A DNA stretch of 64,000 nt from CAIWHR01 sp963786625 (lineage in GTDB: Bacteria; Pseudomonadota; Gammaproteobacteria; Burkholderiales; Casimicrobiaceae), in contig CAWAZS010000010.1 of the NCBI GenBank assembly GCA_963786625.1, forward strand, positions 291,173 through 355,172, in the 5' to 3' direction. The notes under the pieces are model-generated. The model was not told the origin of the DNA and did no database searches. It saw nothing but the letters and a program-made list of their open reading frames with translations. Numbering within the stretch: the stretch's first letter is position 1; the number at the start of each line of letters is the position of its first letter. The translations under genes and the position numbers were made by a program. This document shows positions 52,458 through 63,690 of the stretch, one piece after another.

Positions 52458-52512
52458 ATTATAGCGGACCGGCGCCGCCGTCCCGGGCTCGGCGACCTCG
52501 CTTCGCTATAAT
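52458..52512. promoter_or_regulatory. Divergent promoter region, ferredoxin operon and msbA
   Basis: Two perfect TATAAT hexamers face away from each other: minus strand at 52458-52463 toward the ferredoxin operon, and plus strand at 52507-52512 toward msbA (39 bp before its start). Neither has a clear -35. Confidence 0.6.
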
Positions 52513-52550
52513 CGCCGGGTTCCCGCCTCCCCGCCGGCACGGCTTCCCCC

Positions 52551-54276
<1,726 letters not shown>

Positions 54277-54292
54277 CGGAGCGCGCGGCGAC

Positions 54293-54511
54293 GTGGAACT
54301 CGAAGCGGACAACCTCGCCGAACCGCTCTATCGCGGCTTGATGCGGTCGCTCGCTGCCACGGGCGCCCAGGCGTAGGCGCTGGTCGCCTTCCGTCGCTTT
54401 CGCGAGCTTCTCTCCGCCGTTCTCGGCCTCAAGCCATCGGCTGAGACCGAACGACTGTACGGGGAAATCACGTCCGGCGCGCTCCCGCAGGACGCTGCTC
54501 GGCCGGCGTAG
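54293..54511 (+). pseudogene. BTAD regulator C-terminal fragment
   Basis: A 73-codon stretch reads LAEPLYRGLMRSLAATGAQA, a TAG at 54374-54376, then ALVAFRRFRELLSAVLGLKPSAETERLY. This is the end of a bacterial transcriptional activator domain (SARP/AfsR-like). There is no DNA-binding or upstream part, and an internal stop is present. It lies 17 bp after msbA and is most simply a gene relic. Confidence 0.6.
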
Positions 54512-54519
54512 CGACACCC

Positions 54520-56395
54520 GACGGCGCCGGTGAACGCAGCTGCCGGGCGAGCCGCCTGCCTTCCGCCGAGCGGATCACCGATTTCGCGGATCGCCTCGGC
54601 GACCCGCTGCGCGGGATCGCGTCCCGCTTCGCCGAGCCTCGCGTCCTGCGCGGCCAGCAATCGATCGGCCCAGGCGCTCTCGTTGAAGCCCGCTGCAGAC
54701 CTGGGCAGCAGCCACAGCTTTCCAGCGTCGCCCGACTTCGCCGCGAGCGCCACGAAATGCTGCTGAACGAACGCAAAGGCGAGCTCGGCGTGACCGCCGA
54801 CCTCACCGACCTGCGTGAGCCATGCGGGTGGCGACACCGGGTTGCCACTCGTCGGTGAGCGTGAGGTCGAGCGTACGCTGGGCCAGCTTGGGATCGCGGA
54901 CCAGTGCAATTGCATGCTCGAGTCGCCAACGCTCCTCTGTCCCGAAGCGGTCCTGCGGGCGGCCAGCAATGACGCGTAGGCCGCGGCGTCGGCGTGTCGC
55001 CCGACCGTGTTCAGGACGCCCGCGGGTCGAGGGTGCGGCCGTGCCCGGCGTGGGCTGGCGCGGCCGCTCGAGTCGGCGCGCGATGAAGGCCGGGATCACG
55101 AGGGCGCCAGCGCCTCAGCGTCGCGAGCGAGCGCCAGGTGCGCCGTCCGCCAGGCGGTCAGCTGCGGCGCTCCGCGCGCGCGCCCAGCGCGAGTGCCGCC
55201 TGCGCGAGCGCCGCTGACGGCCTCGTCGGATCGTCGAGGCGCCGCCACGAGCAGCAGCCATCGCCGACGTGCGCGGCGCGGGCAAGCGCCGCGGTAGTCG
55301 GCGATCGCACGCCGCGCGCGGCGGGCCACGTGCCGGCGTGATGCCGCCCGGCGGGCGCCGGCAGCGGTCGGAACGCCCGCCTGAGTCGCGCACCGGCCGC
55401 GTGCGTCAGCGGACGCGGCGTAGTACCCGGTGTCGCCGGCGTTGGCGATCACGGGGACAGCCGCCGAAGTGAACGGTGGCGGGCTCCGGCCCAGCGTGAG
55501 CGGTGCGGGTCGCACGACCGTCCGCGCGAGGACTACCGGCACGTGCCACATCGCCGCCAGCTCGCGAAGGCTCTGCGACGAGAAGCGCGCTGCGCGAGCG
55601 CACCTCGGTGCGCCCGCCGAAGCAACGCGTGGCGACGTCGAGGATCGGAAAGCCCGGACGCGCGACCCATCCGCCGATCTCGCGCGCGACGTCCCGGCCA
55701 CGCCGCCTGCGAGAGGTGATCGCAGAGGTCGTCGGCGGTGGCGTTCGAGTAGGCGTGCGTGAGGATGTAGCGGCGAAGCCCGTGCGGAACAGCGTCGGCG
55801 AGCGCCTGTTCGAACATCGAAAGCGGAGCCGCCCTTCTGATAGGTGATCTCGTCGAAGACCGCGCAACGCGTGGCTCGGTGCGCACCGGCCGACCATCGG
55901 TCGCGTCGCGCCGCCGGCGTCGCGCCGGAAGGCATCCTCCTTGCTGGAACGCGCCCGCGCTTCAGGTCCCAGTCGGGATTGAATCGTTCGGTCGCCTGCT
56001 CGGCCATCCAGGTCGCGAACGCCTCGTTGAGCCACAGATCGTCGCACCACGCCGCCGTGACGAGGTTGCGAACCAGATGCGCGTCGTGCCGACGAGGTTG
56101 ACACCGTCGACATCGTCCGCGGCGCCGAGCGACTCGGATCGTAGAGGAGCGCGGCTCGGTGTCGGGAAGCGCCGATTCATCGCGCGCCGCGCAGCCGGGG
56201 TGCGAGCTGGTCGAGCTTGGGCGCATGTACGGCGGCCGAAGTAATCGGCGAAATAGGGCAGGCTGCTGGGTCACCTCCATCGCATAGCGGGCCTGCTCGC
56301 GCCGTCCCCGCGCGGTGAGGATGCGCAGTTCCACGCCGTCTGGCGACGGCTGAACGGCGACGACTCGAGCGCACTGCGGGTCGTCGCCGGCGCGC
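54520..56395 (-). pseudogene. M1 aminopeptidase remnant, multiply frameshifted
   Basis: Pieces in several minus-strand frames line up with the second half of an M1 (PepN/ERAP-like) zinc aminopeptidase: PKLDQLAPRLRG, NLVTAAWCDDLWLNEAFATWMAEQATERFNPDWDLKR, FDEITYQKGGSAF, NAGDTGYYAAS and a C-terminal FVQQHFVALAAKSGDAGKLWLLPR helical region. The HExxH zinc motif that should precede NLVT is scrambled by small deletions. The N-terminal half of the peptidase is absent. It is either a true pseudogene or a very error-rich segment. Confidence 0.6.
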
Positions 56396-56770
56396 GTCGC
56401 CGGCCCGTGGTGGCGCAGCTCGTCGAGCATGAGCCCCCCCGGACGGGATCATGCGCATCATGTTGGACCCGGTTTCGAGCCCGAGTAGCGGGTTGTAGCT
56501 CGAAACACTCGCCGGAGAAGGCTGACGTCGAAGTGCCGTGACGGAAGGGCCAAGCAGCTGGCCGCGGGCAGGCCTCCAGCGATCCGACGGCTGGCGCGGC
56601 GGCAGCCCGGACGCGACAGGTCCGTGGCCGGTGTAGTCGCCGTGGCCGCGACAGGCCGTACGGTACGGAGCCCGATTGATGTCGAGTGAGCCCACTTCGA
56701 GCACGCGCTTGCCGCGAAAGAATGCGCGCGGCAGCTCGCGCTTTGATTGCGTCGATGAATTCGAATTGTC
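56395..56770 (-). pseudogene. SAM-dependent methyltransferase fragment
   Basis: STQSKRELPRAFFRGKRVLEVGSLDIN (cited for its EVGSLDIN SAM motif), then DYTG, FDV and NMMRM..SGG in three different frames, resemble a class I methyltransferase start-to-middle. It runs in frame from the end of the upstream acyltransferase and passes into M1 peptidase sequence near 56,395 without its own C-terminus. Four or more indels occur in under 400 bases. Substrate unknown. Confidence 0.5.
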
Positions 56771-56779
56771 GATGGTGGG

Positions 56780-57654
56780 CCGATGGCGTATCGGGTTGTC
56801 AGAGACGGCTGCGCCGGCGCGGCCGTCTGCGGCGCCTTCGGCGCGCACGGGCTTCCAGCGCCGGTGCACCCAGTACCACTGCTCGGGGTGGCGCAGGACG
56901 CAGGCGCTCGAGCGCCGCGTTGTAGGCGCGCGTGTTGCGGCGGATCGCCTCGCTCGTGTTCTCGCGACTCGATCGGCGCCAGCGGCTCCTCGAAGCGCAG
57001 CACGTGGCGGCCGTCCGGCTCGCGCCAGCTCGCCGCCGGCAGCACCGGCGCGCCGGTCGCGAGCGCGATGATCGCGAGGCTCTTGAACGTCCACGCCGGA
57101 TGGCCGAAGAAGTCGACCTCGATGCCGTCGGGCGGGCCGCGCGTGCTGGTCGAACGGAAACACGATCGCGTCGCCCCGCTCGAGCCGCTCGAGCATCGCG
57201 TCGAGCGAGCCGCGCTTGGAGAAGACGCCGAAGCCGGCCTCGTTGAAGCGGCGCGTGACCAGCGCGTCGAGCCAGGCGGCTTGATCGCGCGGCGCACGAA
57301 GTGGAACTTGCCGCGCATCTCGGGGAAGTGGGCGATGCCGGCGATCGTCGCGACCTCCCAGTTGCCGAAGTGGCCGGTGAGGATCGAGGACGCCCTTGCC
57401 CTGCGCGAGCGCGGCGACGAAGGCGTCGATGTTCTCGACGCGCACCAGCGCCGCCTTGCGCGCCGCGCGACAGCCAGCGGAAGCGCAGGAACTCGCCGGC
57501 AAGGCGCCACAGGTGGCCGTAGTGCGCCTGCGCGAGCGCGCACGATCTCGTCCTCGGACGACCGTGTCGCCGAAGACGCGGCGCAGGTTCGCCGAGGATC
57601 ACCTCGCGCCGCAGCGGCAGCGAAGCGGTAGAGGAAGCGGCCGGCGAGCGGCAC
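56780..57654 (-). CDS. LpxL/HtrB-type lysophospholipid acyltransferase, frameshifted
   Basis: From about GTG 57654: PLAGRFLYRFAAAA, then across several frame changes LTGHFGNWEVA (catalytic His and Glu of the HxxxxE motif), LDALVTRRFNEAGFGVFSKRGSLDAMLERLERGDAIVFPFDQHA, HPAWTFKSLAIIALATGAPVLPA and HPEQWYWVHRRWK. This is a membrane-associated acyl-ACP-dependent acyltransferase of about 290 residues. Next to a dedicated ACP and fatty-acid enzymes it is likely to transfer the cluster's acyl chain; the acceptor is unknown. There are at least five indels. Confidence 0.7.
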
Positions 57655-57659
57655 GCTCG

Positions 57660-58061
57660 GTCGCGCGCCGGCTCGGCCAGCGCCACCGCCGAGGCGCTCG
57701 TCGCGGTCGTGCGTCAGCGACAGCGCGATCGCGGCGATGCGGTGGCGGCCGAGCAGCTGCGCCGCGCGCTGGCGCTGCAGACGACCTGCGGCGCGCCGTA
57801 GTCGTCGCGCGCGACCGAGAAGTCCGCCGGCTCGATCCTGCCCAGCGCCGTCTCGCGCGGGAAGAGCTTGAGGCAGGCCTCCTTCGCGGCGAAGCGCGCG
57901 GCGAGGCTCGCCGCGCGGCCGGGGCCGTCGCCGCCGTCGGCGAGCTCCTGCGCGGAGAAGAGCCGGCGCGAGATCCGTCGGCCGGCGTCTCGCGCAGCAG
58001 GCGCTCGATGCGCGCGATCTCGACGGTGTCGATGCCGCAGCGGTCCTCGGCGGGTCGGCAT
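57660..58061 (-). CDS. AcpS-type 4'-phosphopantetheinyl transferase, frameshifted
   Basis: Frame pieces CGIDTVEIARIERLLRETPAD, FSAQELADGGDGPGRAASLAARFAAKEACLKLF, LGRIEPADFSVARDDYGAPQVV and IALSLTHDRDE line up in order with holo-ACP synthase (GID.VEIAR, the RFAAKEA.lK metal-binding core, SLSHDRD end). Its likely job is adding the phosphopantetheine arm to the neighbouring ACP. It is about 130 residues when corrected. At least three indels. Confidence 0.7.
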
Positions 58062-58090
58062 CCGTGGTCGGCCGGGCGCGCCGACCGCGC

Positions 58091-59378
58091 CTACGCGGCG
58101 CGCACGAGCAGCGCGGCGTTGGTGCCGCCGAAGCCGCGGCAGAGGACCAGCGCGACGTCGCTGCGCGGCGCCTGCGGCGCCGGCCGACACCGGCAGGCCG
58201 GCGCAGGCGGGATCGAGCTCGGCGAGCGTCGCGATGCCGGGCACGACGCCGCGCGCAGCGCCGCCAGCGCCAGCACCGTCTCGAGGATGCCCGCCGCGGC
58301 GATCAGGTGGCCGAACGCCCACTTGAACGCCGGTGACCGGCGGCGATCGCGGCGCCGAACACGCGGCGGATCGCGGCCGCTTCGGAGGCGTCGGACTGCG
58401 GCGTGCCGTTGCCGTGCGCGACGATCATGCCGACGTCGGCGGGCGCGAGCCCGCGCGTCGGCGAGCGCCGCGCGCGATCGCGCGCGCGAGCGCCGTCGCC
58501 GTCGTCGCGGATCGCGAGCAGGCCCTCGCCTTCGCAGGCGTAGCCGCCGCCGAGGACCTCGCCGAGCACCGCCGCGCCGCGCGCCGCGGCCGAGGCCTCG
58601 GTCTCCAGCACCAGCGCGGCCGCGCCTTCGCCGAACAGGCTGCCGTCGTGGCGCGCGTCGAACGGCCGCAGCGCCTCGCTGGCGAGCAGCCCGAGCCGGT
58701 GGTAGTAGAGCACCATCTGCGGCTCGATCGGCGCGTCGTGGCCCGACGGCGACGGCGCGGTCGGCCTCGCCGTCGCGCAGCGCCTCGAGCGGCCTCGATC
58801 ACCGCCAGCGTGCCGCCGACGCTGTGGTTGGTGATGCAGGCGTTCGGGCCCTTGAGCCCGTGCTGGATGCCGATGTGGCAGAGCACGTTGTTGGGCAGCG
58901 TGCGCAGCAGCCACATCGGGTTGACGGTGTTCGCGAGCTCGCGGCCGAAGGCCGGCAGGTCGCCGCTGGCCGTCGGTCGAGCAGCGGGAAGTAGTCGTAC
59001 TGGTTCTGGTAGTTGCCGCCGCCCGAGCCGACGTAGACGCCGGTGCGGTCGCTGTAGAGCGCGGCCGCGCCGGCGTCCAGCGCGTCGCGATGCGCGACGA
59101 CGCCGGAGCCCTCGATCGCGCGGCCGGCCGCGTAGAGGCCGAACAGGTCGGTGCGGCGGATCAGCTTGTGCAGCTTGCGGTCGTCGACCAGCGCGCGCGC
59201 GTTGAAGTCGGCGATCTCGCCGGCGACGCGGCGCGGCCAGCCGGTCGTGTCCCACTGCGCGGATCGGCGCCGATCGCCGAGCGCCCGGCGCGCACGGCGT
59301 CGAGGATCTCGTCCGGGCGCCATGCCGGCGGCGCAGACGGCGCCGGTGCCGGTGATGACGATTCTGGGCGTTGGCCAT
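58091..59378 (-). CDS. Ketosynthase-like protein lacking the catalytic Cys, frameshifted
   Basis: Pieces from MANAQ..RIVITGTGAVCAAG to CRGFGGTNAALLVRAA cover a full FabF-like fold of about 420 residues. The nucleophile region reads GPNACITNHSVGGTLAVIEA, so Ser (codon at 58821-58823) occupies the Cys position of the usual TACxSG. Both His motifs remain: VAHGNGTPQSDASE and FKWAFGHLIAAAG. This suggests a chain-length-factor-like or KSQ-like partner of the intact ketosynthase just upstream. There are at least seven indels. Confidence 0.7.
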
Positions 59379-59397
59379 GATCGGCCGTCCGCTGGGC

Positions 59398-60723
59398 TCA
59401 GGCGCCGGCGACCGGCGCCGGCCGTCGACTTCTTCGGGATGGCGCAGCACGACGCAGCTGTTCGAGCCGCCGAAGCCGAACGAGTTGGACATCGCCACGC
59501 GCACGCGCTGGCGGCGCGGCGTCGCCGAGCACGAAGTTGAGGTCGCAGTCGGGGTCGCGCTCGCGCAGGTTCGCGTTGACCGGCATCTCGCCGCGCTGGA
59601 TCGCCAGCGCGCAGACGGCGACCTCGACCGCGCCGGCGGCGGCGATCAGGTGGCCCATCGTGCTCTTGGTCGAGCTGACGGCGACGCGCGCGACCTCGTC
59701 GCCGAACACGGCGCGCGTCGCCGCGCTCTCGCTGCGGTCGTTCATCCGCGTCGAGGTGCCGTGCGCGTTCAGGTAGTCGACGTCGGCGGGCGTCGCGCCC
59801 GCGTCGGCGAGCGCCGCGCGCATCGCCTGGATCGGCCCGTCGCCGTCGGGCGGCGAGTCGGTGATGCGGTAGCACGACAGCGAATTGCCGTCGCCGGCCA
59901 GCTCGGCGTAGATGCGCGCGCCGCGCGCGGCGCGCCGCTTCCCATTCCTCGAGCACGAGGAAGCCCGCGCCTTCGCCGAGCAGGAAGCCGTTGCGCGTCG
60001 CGTCGAACGGCCGGCTCGCGCGCTCGCGGCGTGTCGTTGTCGGGCGAGAGCGCCGACAGCAGGCAGAAGCCCGGAGATGCCGATCGGGCTGATCATCGAG
60101 TCGAAGCCGCCGGCCAGCACGCGGTCGACGGCGCCGCGGCGGATCAGCTTCAGCGCGGTGCCGAGCGCCTGGCCGCCGGACGCGCAGGCGGTGTGCACCG
60201 ACGTCGCGTAGCCGCGGATGCCGTAGCGGCGCGTCAGCAGCGACAGGCCCGCGGTCGCCTGGCTGCGGCAGAACACCATCGGGTCGTTCGCCGGCCGGGT
60301 CGGTGAGCAGCCGCGTCGGCATGCAGCTCGCCGTCGGCGGCCGAGTGCGCGTAGGTCGCCGCGAGGTCGTCGAACTCCGACGTCATCATGCCGGCGCCGA
60401 CGGCGCAGCCCCAGCGCGTGGCGGTCGGCCGGCGGTCGGGCGGATGCCGGCGTCGCGCAGCGCCTGCTCGGCCGCCACCAGCGCGAAGCGGTGCGAGCGG
60501 TTGGCGAACTTGCAGCAGCTTGCGGTCGCCGATCGCGTCGTCGTCGAAGTCCTTCACCTCGGCGGCGATGCGCACCGGGAAGCCGCTCGCGTCGAACAGG
60601 CTGATCGGCGCGCCGCCGCTCCTGCCGGCGAGCAGCGCGTCCCAGGTCGTCGCGACGTCGTTGCCGACCGGCGTCACGAGGCCGATGCCGGTGATCGCGA
60701 CGCGTCGTCTTGCGCCGTGTCAT
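59398..60723 (-). CDS. Beta-ketoacyl-ACP synthase (FabF-like), frameshifted
   Basis: ATG 60723 overlaps the dehydratase stop (ATGA). Pieces TPVGNDVATTWDALLAGRSGGAPISLFDASGFPVR, FCRSQATAGLSLLTRRYGIRG, active-site SVHTACASGGQALGTA (Cys codon 60184-60186), LNAHGTSTRMND and STKSTMGHLIAAAGAVE, MSNSFGFGGSNSCVVL restore a complete KASII of about 430 residues with the Cys-His-His triad. It elongates acyl-ACP with malonyl-ACP. There are several +1 indels. Confidence 0.78.
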   Translation of the reverse strand: MTRRKTTRRDHRHRPRDAGRQRRRDDLGRAARRQERRRADQPVRRERLPGAHRRRGEGLRRRRDRRPQAAASSPTARTASRWWRPSRRCATPASARPPADRHALGLRRRRRHDDVGVRRPRGDLRALGRRRRAACRRGCSPTRPANDPMVFCRSQATAGLSLLTRRYGIRGYATSVHTACASGGQALGTALKLIRRGAVDRVLAGGFDSMISPIGISGLLPAVGALARQRHAASARAGRSTRRATASCSAKARASSCSRNGKRRAARGARIYAELAGDGNSLSCYRITDSPPDGDGPIQAMRAALADAGATPADVDYLNAHGTSTRMNDRSESAATRAVFGDEVARVAVSSTKSTMGHLIAAAGAVEVAVCALAIQRGEMPVNANLRERDPDCDLNFVLGDAAPPARARGDVQLVRLRRLEQLRRAAPSRRSRRPAPVAGA

Positions 60724-61618
60724 GCATCGCGTCCGTTCGCGGCGGCGAACTCGAGCCGCGCGGTCGCGACGGTCTTGCCGCTCGCGCATCGCGCGCGCTC
60801 AGCGATGATCGCGCGCCTGCCGTCCGTCGCGGCGCGCGCGAGCTCGGCGTCGAGCGTCGAGCACGTCGCCGGGCGCGATGAACGAGCGCATCTTCACGTG
60901 GGTCATCCGCGACGGGCACCGGGCCGCGTGCCGGCGGGCCAGTCCGTCGCCTCGCCGCGAGCTGCATGCGCGAGGCCGATCTGCGCGTCGAGCAGCAGCG
61001 TCGCCGGAAACACCGGGCGGCGCGGGAAGTGGTCGGCGAAGAACGGCGCCGACGCGGGCACGTGCAGCGTCGCGCGTCGCCGACTCGCCGGGCACGCCTC
61101 GCCGTGCGCACGACGTCGCGGCGCGCGACGCCGCGGAAGCGGCCGGGCGGCGCGCCCGCGCCGCGCAGCAGCGCGAAGCGCGCCGCGCAGCGCTTCCGGC
61201 GAATCGAACTCCTCGACCGGCAGCATCGGACCGAGGCAGTCGACCAGCTCGATCACGCGCTGCGCCGTCGACGCGCGCCCAGCCGCGCGTAGGCGACCGC
61301 GTCGTCGTCGCAGCGTCTCGATCTCGACGGCGAGCTCGAGCGTGTCGCCCGGCGCGACGTCGGCGCGGAAGCGCGTCTCGCTGGCGAGCGCCGCGACCGG
61401 CCGGCCGCGAAAGCCGATGTGCTCCATCGCGACCCACGCCGCGAGCTGGCCGACCGCCTCGGCGACGAGGCACGACGGAAACGCCGCGCACGTCCGCCGG
61501 CACCGCGAAACGCGCCGCGCGCGCGCCGCCCGGCGTCGAACTCGGTGATGCGGTCGACGAACGAGAACGCGGCGAAATGGTCGTCCATGGCGTCAGCCAT
61601 CGGGCTCGCGCGTGCCAT
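60720..61618 (-). CDS. Double-hotdog 3-hydroxyacyl-ACP dehydratase, frameshifted
   Basis: The ATG at 61618 overlaps the ACP stop (TGATG). The first hotdog shows FSFVDRITEFDAG, MEHIGFRGRPVAALASETRFRADVAPGDTLELAVEIE. A second, FabZ-like hotdog has LHVPASAPFFADHFPRRPVFPATLLLDAQ (HFP..PVFPA catalytic region), then MRSFIAPGDVLDA and FAAANGRDA at the end. The corrected length is about 290 residues, fitting tandem thioester dehydratases. It dehydrates 3-hydroxyacyl-ACP. At least six indels. Confidence 0.68.
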
Positions 61619-62046
61619 CAGCCGGCCGCCTTGGCTTCGCGCTGCGCCGCGATGACGAGCTTGCAGAACGTCTCCGGCGTGAACAGCCGCGGAATGTCCT
61701 TGACCTTCATCGGCGTCTTGAAGCGCTCGGCCGGGATCTCCGACAGGTACGCGCGCAGCTGCGCCAGGCCGGCCTCGGTGACGACGCCCTTCTGCTCGAA
61801 CTCGGCCTCGGACAGCGTGCCGCGCGCGTTCTCGACGATCTTGCCGCGCGGGATCTTGATCTTGAACGCGCGCTCGAGGCGGAACACCATGTCGAGGAAG
61901 TCGATCGACTCGGCGTCGAGGCCCTCGATCAGCGACACGTCGAGCTTGATGTCCTCGACGTCGCAGCCGAGCGCGTCGGCCATCGTCTCCGCGACGGTCG
62001 GGAACACCGCGATGATTTCTTCCTTGGTGATTTGCGCTTGCGTCAT
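61618..62046 (-). CDS. Acyl carrier protein with C-terminal extension
   Basis: 142 residues, uninterrupted. TKEEIIAVFPTVAETMADALGCDVEDIKLDVSLIEGLDAESIDFLDMVFRLERAFKIKIP is an ACP fold with the phosphopantetheine Ser47 in DAESIDF (usual DSL changed to ESI). Residues about 75-142 form an extra helical tail, nearly doubling the usual ACP length. It sits between FabG and the dehydratase. It is the only gene of this block with no frameshift. Confidence 0.87.
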   Translation of the reverse strand: MTQAQITKEEIIAVFPTVAETMADALGCDVEDIKLDVSLIEGLDAESIDFLDMVFRLERAFKIKIPRGKIVENARGTLSEAEFEQKGVVTEAGLAQLRAYLSEIPAERFKTPMKVKDIPRLFTPETFCKLVIAAQREAKAAG

Positions 62047-62056
62047 TGTTGCTCCG

Positions 62057-62822
62057 TCACTCCATTTTGAAGCCGCCGTCGACACCGAGCACCTGGCCGG
62101 TGACGTAGTCGGCGTAGCGCGGAGGCGAGGAACCATACCGCGTAGGCGACTTCCTCGGGCTGCCGTAGCGCTTGCAGCAGGATGCGCGCCTTGACCTCGT
62201 CGCCCGCCAGCTCGCGCACGTCCTGCGACATCTCGGTGTCGATCACGCCGGGCGCGACCGCGTTGACGGGGATCTTGCGCGGCGCCAGCTCGACCGCCAG
62301 CGCGCGCGTGAACGCGTTGATCGCGCCCTTGCTCGCCGCGTAGTTGGTCTGGCCGCGGCCGCCCTTGTCGCCGGCGACCGAGCTGAGGTTGACGATCGGC
62401 CGCGCGCGCTGCGACGATCATGTGCGGCGACCACGGCGCGCGTCACGTTGAAGACGCCGTCGACGTTGGTGTCGAGCACCGGCTGCGACGTCGTCGTCGT
62501 CGAACGCCGCGAGCAGGTTGTCGCGGATGATGCCGGCGTTGTTGACGAGGATGTCGATGCGGCCGCAGCGCTCGGCGACGCGCTCGACGGCGGCGGCGCA
62601 GGCCGCCGAGTCGCGGATGTCCACCTGCAGCGCCGCGACCTTGCCGCCCCGCGCGCGCGTGCCGGCGGCGACGACCTCGGCCGCGGCCGCGGCGTTGTCG
62701 CGGTAGAAGAACGTGACGTCGGCGCCCTCGGCGGCGAGCAGCTCGACGATCGCGCGGCCGATGCCGCGGCTGCCGCCGGTGACGATGGCGCTCTTGCCGG
62801 CAATGCCGGATTCCATCGTCAT
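62057..62822 (-). CDS. 3-oxoacyl-ACP reductase (FabG), frameshifted
   Basis: GKSAIVTGGSRGIGRAIVELLAAEGADVTFFYRD (NADPH-binding TGxxxGIG), VDIRDSAACAAAVERV, IDILVNNAGIIRDNLL, then in another frame NLSSVAGDKGGRGQTNYAASKGAI (Ser-Tyr-Lys triad), NAVAPGVIDTEM and, after a third shift, GVDGGFKME. The corrected length is about 250 residues. It reduces 3-oxoacyl-ACP. The start could be any of three Met codons at 62834, 62822 or 62816. Confidence 0.8.
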
Positions 62823-62860
62823 GTCCGCCGTCAAGTCGGCCTCATTGGCTCATTCGACCA

Positions 62861-63623
62861 TCAGCCCGAGATCGCGAAGCCGCCGTCGACGACCAGCGTG
62901 TGGCCGTTGATCATCGCGGCCTCGGGCAGGCACAGCAGGTACACCGCGCCGGCGACGTCCTCGGGGCGTCAGCACCGGACCCGGCGGGCGTGCGCCGCGC
63001 GAAGTCGGCGAGCAGCTCCTCGCGGTTCGGGAAAGTAGGCGAGCGCGTCGGTGTCGACGACGCCGGCGCTCACCGTGTTGACGCGGATGCCGCGCGGCCC
63101 GAGTTCCTGCGCCAGCGCGCGCACCAGCGCTTCCAGCGCCGCCTTGGACGCGCCGATGAAGCCGTAGCCCGGCATCGCGCGCTGCGCGCCCAGGCTCGAC
63201 ATGCGCGATGATGCGCGCCGCCCGGCGGTCATCAGCGGCAGCGCGCGCTGCGTCAGCAGGTTCAGCGCCAGCGCGTTGGTCTCCATGCACCAGCGCCAGT
63301 GCTTGAGCGTCATGTCGACCGTCGGCTTGAGCACGCCGCGACGCGGCGTTGCTGACGACGATGTCGAGGCGGTCGAAGTGCTTGCCGAACTCGGCGAAGA
63401 TCTCGTCGACGCTGTCGGGAATGCCGACGCTGCCCTGGATCGCGACGGCGCGCCGGCCCAGCGCGCGGATCTCCGCGCACAGCGCCTCGGCCTCGTCGGC
63501 GCTGTTGTAGTAGTTGGCGGCGACGTCGCAGCCGCTCGCGGCGAGCTTCAGCGCGATCGCGCGGCCGATGCCGCGCGCGGCACCGGTGACGAGCGCGACT
63601 TTGCCGGTCAATGCGCCTGCCAT
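62861..63623 (-). CDS. FabL-like NADPH enoyl-ACP reductase, frameshifted
   Basis: GKVALVTGAARGIGRAIALKLAASGCDVAANYYNSADEAEAL, LDIVVSNAASGVLKPTVDMTLKHWRW (after removing one base near 63,345), SSLGAQRAMPGYGFIGASKAALEALVRALAQEL, VSAGVVDTDALAYFP and NGHTLVVDGGFAISG follow Bacillus FabL closely. The NAASGVL, SSLG...G.SKAALEAL and DTDAL.FP blocks distinguish it from ordinary FabG. It would reduce enoyl-ACP, giving a saturated chain. There are at least four +1 indels. Confidence 0.75.
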
Positions 63624-63690
63624 GGTGGGTTCCCGCCTGTCGGGCGGGTCGGCACGGCGCAAGGCGGCCGGGACGGGCAAAACGATTATT

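Noticed and set aside
56780..63623. Aryl-polyene or flexirubin biosynthesis cluster
   Set aside because: Ketosynthase pair, ACP and dehydratase fit, but a FabL-like enoyl reductase and the absence (in this window) of an AMP-ligase, MMPL exporter or thioesterase do not. Left as a related alternative only.
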